The notes under the pieces were generated by a model. The model worked only from the letters and a program-made list of their open reading frames with translations, searched no databases and had not been told where the DNA came from. From NCBI RefSeq assembly GCF_002086635.1, contig NZ_MVHD01000031.1, positions 1 through 61,580 of the forward strand: a DNA stretch of 61,580 nucleotides, read 5' to 3'. Shown piece by piece: positions 57,341 to 61,580 of the stretch; position 1 is the first letter of the stretch; every line of letters begins with the position of its first letter. Position numbers and translations under genes: made by a program. Origin of the DNA: Mycobacterium alsense (GTDB taxonomy: Bacteria > Actinomycetota > Actinomycetes > Mycobacteriales > Mycobacteriaceae).

Positions 57341-57832
57341 TCAGCCCACGGGCGCGATCAGCGTCTGGCCGGCGGCCAGCGCCGGCGAGTTGAGATCGTT
57401 GAGTTCGCGTATGCGCGCGGCGACCTGGCGCGCCGGCGCGTCGGGGGCCACCCTGTGCGCGACGTCCTGCAGCGACTCCCCCGGTTCGACCCGCACCACG
57501 GCGAGCCGGTCGGGCACCGCAGCGGCCGCCCCCGCGGCGCCGCCGTTGAGCGCCTGGCCGATGTCGGCAACCAGGCCCAGCCACACGGTGATGATCCCGG
57601 CGATCAGCGCGAGCCCCAGCGTCGTCGCGAGCGTGACGGGGCGCCCGCGGTGCGGGGCCCTCGACATCGCGACGCCGGTGCCGTGGTAACGCGTGGGTGC
57701 GCCGGCCGGACGCGCCGGTCCGGGGCGGCGGCGGGCCAACCCGTCGCGGCCGGGACGAAGCCCCGGCACCGGCCCGTTGACCGGGCGCCGGGCGCTGGTG
57801 GTGCGCGGCGAGACTGCGTGGATGATGGTCAT
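57341..57832 (-). CDS. chiZ: SOS-induced LysM cell-wall protein ChiZ
   Basis: The product has 163 residues. The first 90 are disordered and Arg/Pro-rich. One membrane helix follows ([20 protein letters not shown]), then an external LysM domain ([20 protein letters not shown] and [20 protein letters not shown]). Rv2719c (ChiZ) is an SOS-induced peptidoglycan-acting protein that blocks division by affecting FtsI and FtsQ. GGAGGA eight bases before the ATG at 57832 fixes the start. Two degenerate LexA boxes and a TATAGT -10 lie upstream, consistent with SOS control. It is divergent from lexA. Confidence 0.9.
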   Translation of the reverse strand: MTIIHAVSPRTTSARRPVNGPVPGLRPGRDGLARRRPGPARPAGAPTRYHGTGVAMSRAPHRGRPVTLATTLGLALIAGIITVWLGLVADIGQALNGGAAGAAAAVPDRLAVVRVEPGESLQDVAHRVAPDAPARQVAARIRELNDLNSPALAAGQTLIAPVG

Positions 57833-57857
57833 CGGCGTTCCTCCGGTCAACTGGTTC

Positions 57858-57897
57858 TCGCTCGTGTGTTCGAAACTATAGTCGCTCGTGTGTTCGA
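57858..57897 (-). promoter_or_regulatory. chiZ promoter with two direct-repeat LexA-like boxes
   Basis: On the minus strand TCGAACACACGAGCGA occurs twice (57897-57882 and 57873-57858). Each is TCGAAC-N4-GAGCGA, two mismatches from the mycobacterial SOS box TCGAAC-N4-GTTCGA. A -10 TATAGT (57880-57875) lies between them. One box is just upstream of the -10 and the other covers the start point. Confidence 0.7.
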
Positions 57898-57971
57898 TAG
57901 CCGAACATTTGAGCGAAGCGTGTCGCACGAGCAAAACGCTAGACGGCCCCACCGACAAGTTTTCGCCACGG

Positions 57972-58019
57972 CTTCCCGGCAGCCTTCCCGACGACCTTCC
58001 CGGCAGCCTTCCCGACGAC
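57972..58019. repeat. 24-bp tandem repeat between chiZ and lexA
   Basis: A 24-base unit made of CTTCCCGGCAGC and CTTCCCGACGAC occurs twice without any mismatch (57972-57995 and 57996-58019), and a partial third copy (CTTCGGGCGG) follows. The unit is itself two related 12-mers. Copy number may vary between strains. Confidence 0.8.
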
Positions 58020-58148
58020 CTTCGGGCGGCGCGACCACGGACATGGCCTGCGCATACCCGAACCGCCCGAGAGTTACACACTTGTTATTCGCCCGGTCGC
58101 CCCCCTGTCGGCCTCTGTCGGCCCCTGCCGGCGCCCGCGACACGCCAG

Positions 58149-58189
58149 TCGAACACATGTTTGATTCTTTGCCGCGGCGGGGCTACATT
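58149..58189 (+). promoter_or_regulatory. LexA box and leaderless promoter of lexA
   Basis: TCGAAC-ACAT-GTTTGA at 58149-58164 matches the mycobacterial SOS box with one mismatch. It overlaps the -35 TTGATT (58161-58166). The -10 TACATT (58184-58189) follows after 17 bases. The ATG at 58196 is six bases later with no Shine-Dalgarno, so transcription probably starts at or next to the start codon. LexA binding would block RNA polymerase. Confidence 0.88.
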
Positions 58190-58195
58190 CGGTGC

Positions 58196-58927
58196 ATGGG
58201 CGACAGCAACGACCGCAGCAACGACACTCCCCCAGCCGGCTCGTCCGCCGACGCGGACGGGCGGTTGCACGCCGTGGATTCCACGTTGACCGAACGGCAG
58301 CGCACCATCTTGCACGTCATCCGCGAGTCCGTCACCACCCGCGGCTACCCGCCGAGCATCAGGGAGATCGGCGACGCCGTGGGCCTGACGTCGACGTCCT
58401 CGGTGGCTCACCAACTGCGCACGCTGGAGCGCAAGGGCTACCTGCGCCGCGACGCGAACCGCCCCCGCGCCGTCGACGTCCGCGGCGCCGACGAGGGCGG
58501 CGACGCGGCGCGCGCGCCCGTGACCGAGGTCGCCGGCTCCGACGCCCTGCCCGAGCCCAGCTACGTCCCGGTGCTGGGGCGCATCGCCGCGGGCGGACCG
58601 ATCCTCGCCGAGGAGGCCGTCGAAGACGTCTTCCCGCTGCCGCGCGAGCTCGTCGGGGAGGGCACGCTCTTCCTGCTCAAGGTCGTGGGCGACTCGATGG
58701 TCGAGGCCGCGATCTGCGACGGCGACTGGGTGGTGGTGCGCCAGCAGCACGTCGCCGACAACGGCGACATCGTCGCGGCCATGATCGACGGCGAGGCCAC
58801 CGTCAAAACGTTCAAGCGCGCGGGCGGTCAGGTGTGGCTGATGCCGCACAATCCGGCGTTCGACCCGATACCCGGCAACGACGCGACCGTGCTCGGCAAG
58901 GTCGTCACCGTCATCCGCAAGGTCTGA
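58196..58927 (+). CDS. lexA: SOS repressor LexA
   Basis: The product has 243 residues. The N-terminal 30 residues are disordered, then a winged HTH ([20 protein letters not shown]) binds SOS boxes. The self-cleavage site is Ala-Gly in [14 protein letters not shown]. The catalytic Ser is in [15 protein letters not shown] and the Lys in [13 protein letters not shown]. Activated RecA triggers cleavage and releases the SOS regulon. Its own promoter carries a LexA box. It is about 25 residues longer than I recall for M. tuberculosis LexA, mainly in the N-terminus and in the hinge ([11 protein letters not shown]). Confidence 0.96.
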   Translation: MGDSNDRSNDTPPAGSSADADGRLHAVDSTLTERQRTILHVIRESVTTRGYPPSIREIGDAVGLTSTSSVAHQLRTLERKGYLRRDANRPRAVDVRGADEGGDAARAPVTEVAGSDALPEPSYVPVLGRIAAGGPILAEEAVEDVFPLPRELVGEGTLFLLKVVGDSMVEAAICDGDWVVVRQQHVADNGDIVAAMIDGEATVKTFKRAGGQVWLMPHNPAFDPIPGNDATVLGKVVTVIRKV

Positions 58928-58938
58928 CGCGCGCCAGT

Positions 58939-61116
58939 TCAGTCGGCCTTGATGAACCCATTGGCCTGCGCGACTTCCTCACTGGACAGCCAGATTTCGG
59001 CGAGCGTGTCCTGGTAGAGGTCGCTGCCCGGCGTGTAGTACAGCCCGAAGCGGGCGCTGGCCTTGATCGGATATCCGTCGGGCGCCTGGTACGGGTCGTT
59101 CAGCGGCAGGTGGATCGTGGGGCGCCCGCCGGCGGCCGGCGCGGCGCCGCCGACTTCGGGCGCCGGCCCCTCTTCGTCGTCCATGGCCGCGTGGCGCCCG
59201 GCGCGCTGTTCGGCGTCGGGCCCGGGGGCTTCGGCGGCCTCGGCGTCCGGCGCCCCAGATAGCTCAGATGGCTCAGACGGCTCGGCAGGCTCGGCCTCCG
59301 GCGAGGCGGCATCGGGATACCCGGCGTCGGCGTACTGGGCGTCGGTGTACTCGCCGTCGGTGTACTCGGCGTCGGTGTACTCGCCCTGGGTGTACTCGGC
59401 CTCCGCGTAGCCGGCGTCCTCGGGCTCGGCGTGCGTGCCCTCCTCGGCGGCCTCCGGGTAGGCCTCCTGGGGGGCCTCGCCGTAGCCGGCCCCGGACAGC
59501 GCCTCCGCCGAGACGATCGGGATGGAGTCCGTCTGGACCGCGTCGGGATCGTCGTCGTCGGCCTCGCCGGGCGCGGCGGCCCCCCGGCTCCAGCTCACCC
59601 GCGCGGCGGGGCCGGCCTCGACCGGCGGCTGCTGCTCGGGTGGGTTCAGGTCCGCGCGCGCGAAATGGTCGGTGGCCAGGTCGCCGTTGTCGCCGACGTC
59701 GTGGCGCCAGCTCCCTTCGGCCGCGGGTTCGTAGGCGGCGTCCGCCTCGGGCTGGGGCTCGTAAGCCGCGGCTTCGGGGGCGCCGCGCCGCGCGCGGCGC
59801 CGGCGCCACCCGATGGCCAATGCCACCAGCGCGATCAGCACGGCCAGCGAAATGGCGGCCACCGGCCACCACTGGCGCCAGTCGAACTTCTTGCCGTGCG
59901 AGGGCATCGCCGCGGTGCTCGGCTGGTTCTGCCCCGACACCTGCAGGCCGGACAGCAGGGGCGCCAGGTTCGACGGCTCGGTGGTGAACGAGTTCTTCGC
60001 CCGGTTCCACGAAATCTTGCCGCCGGTGAACTGCTGCGAGACCACGTCGCCGTCCACGGCCTGGTCGCCGACCGGGGCGCCCAGCTTGCCGGCGGGGCCG
60101 CGCAGTTTGTCCCACGCGGCCTTCATCGCGCCGCGCACGACGAACGCGCCGTGGTCGCGGGTCCAGAAGATCACCGGCTTGTCGGCCGCGGCGAACGTGG
60201 CGATCCGGCTGGCGGGGCCGAGGCCCCCGTCGGTCTCGTTCGCCGTGGGGAAGCCGAGGTCGCTCCCGACCGGGCCGCCCAGCGACTCGTACTTGGCGAG
60301 GATGTCGCTCTCGAGCGCATTGGCGCCGGTGGCCTGGTTGAAGAACACCTTGCCGCCGGTGAAGTTCTGGGCGATTCCGTCGCCGCCGATCGAATACGGT
60401 CCACCCTGCTTGGCGCCCAGCGGGCCGGTCGCCCCGCCGGCCGCGCGCCAGGCCATGTTGATGGCCGCGGCCGGATCGATCGTTACCTGCAGGCCCTTCA
60501 GCTGGTCGGCCAGCGCCGGCGGGGTGGTGGTGAACTCCTTGGAGTTCCTGTTCCAGGAGATCTCGCCGCCGCTGAACTTCTGGGAGCTGACCTCACCGTC
60601 GTGGGTCTCGTCGCCGACCGGCGCCCCGAGCACGCCCCCCGAGCTGCCGAGCTTGTCCCAGGCCGCGTTCAGCGCGCCGCGCACGACGAACGCGCCGTGC
60701 TCCGCCGTCCAGAAAATCACCGGCTTGTCGCTGGCGGAGAAGGTGGCCACGCGGCTGTCCGGCCCCGCCAGGCCGGGGACCTCGTTGATGGTGGGGAACC
60801 CCAGATCGCTGCCCGCCGGACCGCCCTGCGTCTCGTATTTGTCCAGGATCGGCCCGTAGAGGAATCTCGGCCCGGTGTCGGTGGTGTAGAACATCCGGCC
60901 GCCGTCGAAGTCCAGCGCGAACCCGTCGGCGACGGGGTAGACGTCGCCCTTTCGGGCCCCCAGCGGTGACGTGTCGCCGCCGGCCTTCTCCCAGGCGGCC
61001 ATCATGGCGGCCTCGGCGTCGCCTATCGGGGACGCCACCGCCGTGGGAGCCAGCAACGAGGCCGCCATCACCGCGGCGGCCATGCCGATCACAGCGCGCC
61101 CGACCAGCTTGCGCAT
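58939..61116 (-). CDS. LGFP-repeat and sunset-domain envelope protein, Rv2721c-type
   Basis: The product has 725 residues. A signal peptide is followed by two copies of a block of about 155 residues (roughly 42-197 and 222-379). Each block carries LGFP-type motifs such as SPLGARKGD, AGSDLGFPT and VLGAPVGDE. One membrane helix (WWPVAAISLAVLIALVALAI, about 416-437) follows. A very acidic tail has tandem EYTDG-like pentapeptides (about 574-594). The last 45 residues resemble a sunset domain (YPIKASARFGLYYTPGS and IWLSSEEVAQANGF). LGFP repeats are thought to bind cell-wall polymers. ATG at 61116 follows GAGAGGG. A TTG eight codons upstream is an alternative. Confidence 0.85.
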   Translation of the reverse strand: MRKLVGRAVIGMAAAVMAASLLAPTAVASPIGDAEAAMMAAWEKAGGDTSPLGARKGDVYPVADGFALDFDGGRMFYTTDTGPRFLYGPILDKYETQGGPAGSDLGFPTINEVPGLAGPDSRVATFSASDKPVIFWTAEHGAFVVRGALNAAWDKLGSSGGVLGAPVGDETHDGEVSSQKFSGGEISWNRNSKEFTTTPPALADQLKGLQVTIDPAAAINMAWRAAGGATGPLGAKQGGPYSIGGDGIAQNFTGGKVFFNQATGANALESDILAKYESLGGPVGSDLGFPTANETDGGLGPASRIATFAAADKPVIFWTRDHGAFVVRGAMKAAWDKLRGPAGKLGAPVGDQAVDGDVVSQQFTGGKISWNRAKNSFTTEPSNLAPLLSGLQVSGQNQPSTAAMPSHGKKFDWRQWWPVAAISLAVLIALVALAIGWRRRRARRGAPEAAAYEPQPEADAAYEPAAEGSWRHDVGDNGDLATDHFARADLNPPEQQPPVEAGPAARVSWSRGAAAPGEADDDDPDAVQTDSIPIVSAEALSGAGYGEAPQEAYPEAAEEGTHAEPEDAGYAEAEYTQGEYTDAEYTDGEYTDAQYADAGYPDAASPEAEPAEPSEPSELSGAPDAEAAEAPGPDAEQRAGRHAAMDDEEGPAPEVGGAAPAAGGRPTIHLPLNDPYQAPDGYPIKASARFGLYYTPGSDLYQDTLAEIWLSSEEVAQANGFIKAD

Positions 61117-61545
61117 CCGCCCTCTCTGCCCGTTCACCAAGCCTCCCAGCCGGGGGTCAGCCCCCTATCACTGGCCATGCCCGCACCTGCAAGCCCCGCG
61201 AGCGGGTCGTACCCCCACCGCGGGGAAGTAACCCCGGTACGAACCGGATTATCGCCGGGCTCGCATAACTTTGCCCGTGCCGAGGGGGAATGCGAAGGCA
61301 AATTAAGAAAATTGCGGAAACGGTGACCGGGTCGATGTCGAAATGATGCCGGATTACGCCCGAACCGCCACCGACCTCCGCATGTGGCTACGCGATCGAC
61401 ATACGACAAACGCATATGCCGACGGTACGCGAAGCCGCTAGTCGGTCGACGATCTGCCCGACCAAGAGACCATTCCGGCCATTTCATTATTTGACGGGCT
61501 AGCTACTTCGACCTGAAAAACCATTGAGGTGGTGAGGACGGGTTG
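61117..61545. other. 429-base intergenic region at the right edge
   Basis: No gene is visible. The segment becomes more AT-rich than its surroundings between about 61260 and 61530 (for example AATTAAGAAAATTG and ATTTCATTATTTG). This suggests divergent promoters for the LGFP-repeat gene and the gene at the right edge. TTGACG at 61491-61496 is a possible -35 for the latter, but the hexamer 17 bases on (TGAAAA) is a weak -10. No repeats of note were seen. Confidence 0.5.
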
Positions 61546-61580
61546 GTGAGCGGTGGTCGGGTGCCGGATGGGTTTGCGGT
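61546..61580 (+). CDS. Start of a gene cut by the window edge, possibly MftF-like
   Basis: A GTG at 61546 has GAGGA about seven bases upstream, a good ribosome binding site, and opens a frame that reads VSGGRVPDGFAV before the window ends. The R(L/V)PDGFAV pattern resembles the N-terminus of the mycofactocin glycosyltransferase MftF as I remember it. Twelve residues cannot establish this, and any other family is possible. Confidence 0.35.
   Translation, partial: MSGGRVPDGFA

Larger units (their letters stand above)
57833..58195. other. 363-base divergent regulatory region between chiZ and lexA
   Basis: The region holds no convincing gene. It carries the chiZ promoter with two degenerate LexA boxes (57858-57897), a dyad TGTTCG-N5-CGAACA (57891-57907), a 24-bp tandem repeat (57972-58019) and the LexA box and promoter of lexA (58149-58189). 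The two SOS promoters are about 270 bases apart. Confidence 0.8.

Noticed and set aside
57972..58019. CRISPR array
   Set aside because: The repeats are directly adjacent with no spacers, and no cas genes are near. No CRISPR array was seen anywhere in the window.
61117..61580. Insertion sequence end at the right edge
   Set aside because: No terminal inverted repeat or transposase motif is visible, and the last codons look like the start of an ordinary gene.

Overview
The window comes from a slow-growing Mycobacterium, most likely of the M. avium complex or a close relative. It is GC-rich, and from about 11.6 kb to the end the gene order follows the M. tuberculosis block clpC2 to Rv2721c (Rv2667-Rv2721c) almost gene for gene. 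It encodes AftC, Cei, ClpC2, IdeR, SigA, SigB and polyphosphate glucokinase. All family and orthology statements are from recognition by eye; no search was run.

Region 1 (1-5.1 kb) is the right end of a small integrated prophage or integrative element related to phiRv2. It holds a tyrosine integrase, an excisionase-type HTH protein, a RepA/RecA-fold ATPase, small unknown proteins, a scaffold-like protein and the start of a probable capsid gene. All are on the minus strand and mostly linked by 4-bp overlaps. The integrase abuts the displaced 3' end of a tRNA gene (T-arm plus acceptor strand plus CCA), which marks the attachment site. Region 2 (5.2-11.5 kb) is accessory: a frameshifted hydrolase/adenylate-cyclase fusion, a hemerythrin-like lipoprotein, three small exported proteins, a GT1 glycosyltransferase, a CDF metal transporter and a DUF732 protein.

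Region 3 (11.5-27.3 kb) runs clpC2, exported protein, acetyltransferase, zapE-like ATPase, RibD-like reductase, a protease-like lipoprotein, aftC and msrB. It continues with a four-gene minus-strand heme operon (hemE-hemY-chdC-methyltransferase), echA15, DUF3000, an RNase D-like protein and dxs. Region 4 (27.4-35.3 kb) is transport: a CBS protein, two tandem ArsB-type permeases, an rRNA/tRNA m5U-type methyltransferase, and a potassium cluster of a KimA-like importer divergent from the RCK pair ceoB-ceoC. The M. tuberculosis ABC genes Rv2686c-Rv2688c are missing.

Region 5 (35.3-49.9 kb) holds small conserved actinobacterial genes, dut, cei, suhB, ppgK, sigA, ridA, a YihY-type membrane protein, sigB and ideR. 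Between sigA and ridA there is an extra WhiB4-like gene and a SnoaL-like gene that I do not recall from M. tuberculosis. Region 6 (49.9-61.6 kb) holds DUF4192, sthA, an extra exported trypsin-like protease, a PAC2 protein, an alpha/beta hydrolase, a PhzF-like protein, nitrobindin, nrdR, chiZ, lexA and an LGFP-repeat/sunset-domain membrane protein. The window ends in the first codons of another gene.

The most informative regulatory signals are: a hairpin that can hide the excisionase Shine-Dalgarno; two identical-half-site dyads over the clpC2 promoter; an MprA-type direct repeat, a 12-bp tandem repeat and an ECF promoter ahead of sigB; and a LexA box over the lexA -35 with two degenerate boxes over the chiZ promoter. 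Most convergent gene pairs abut or overlap, leaving almost no room for terminators.
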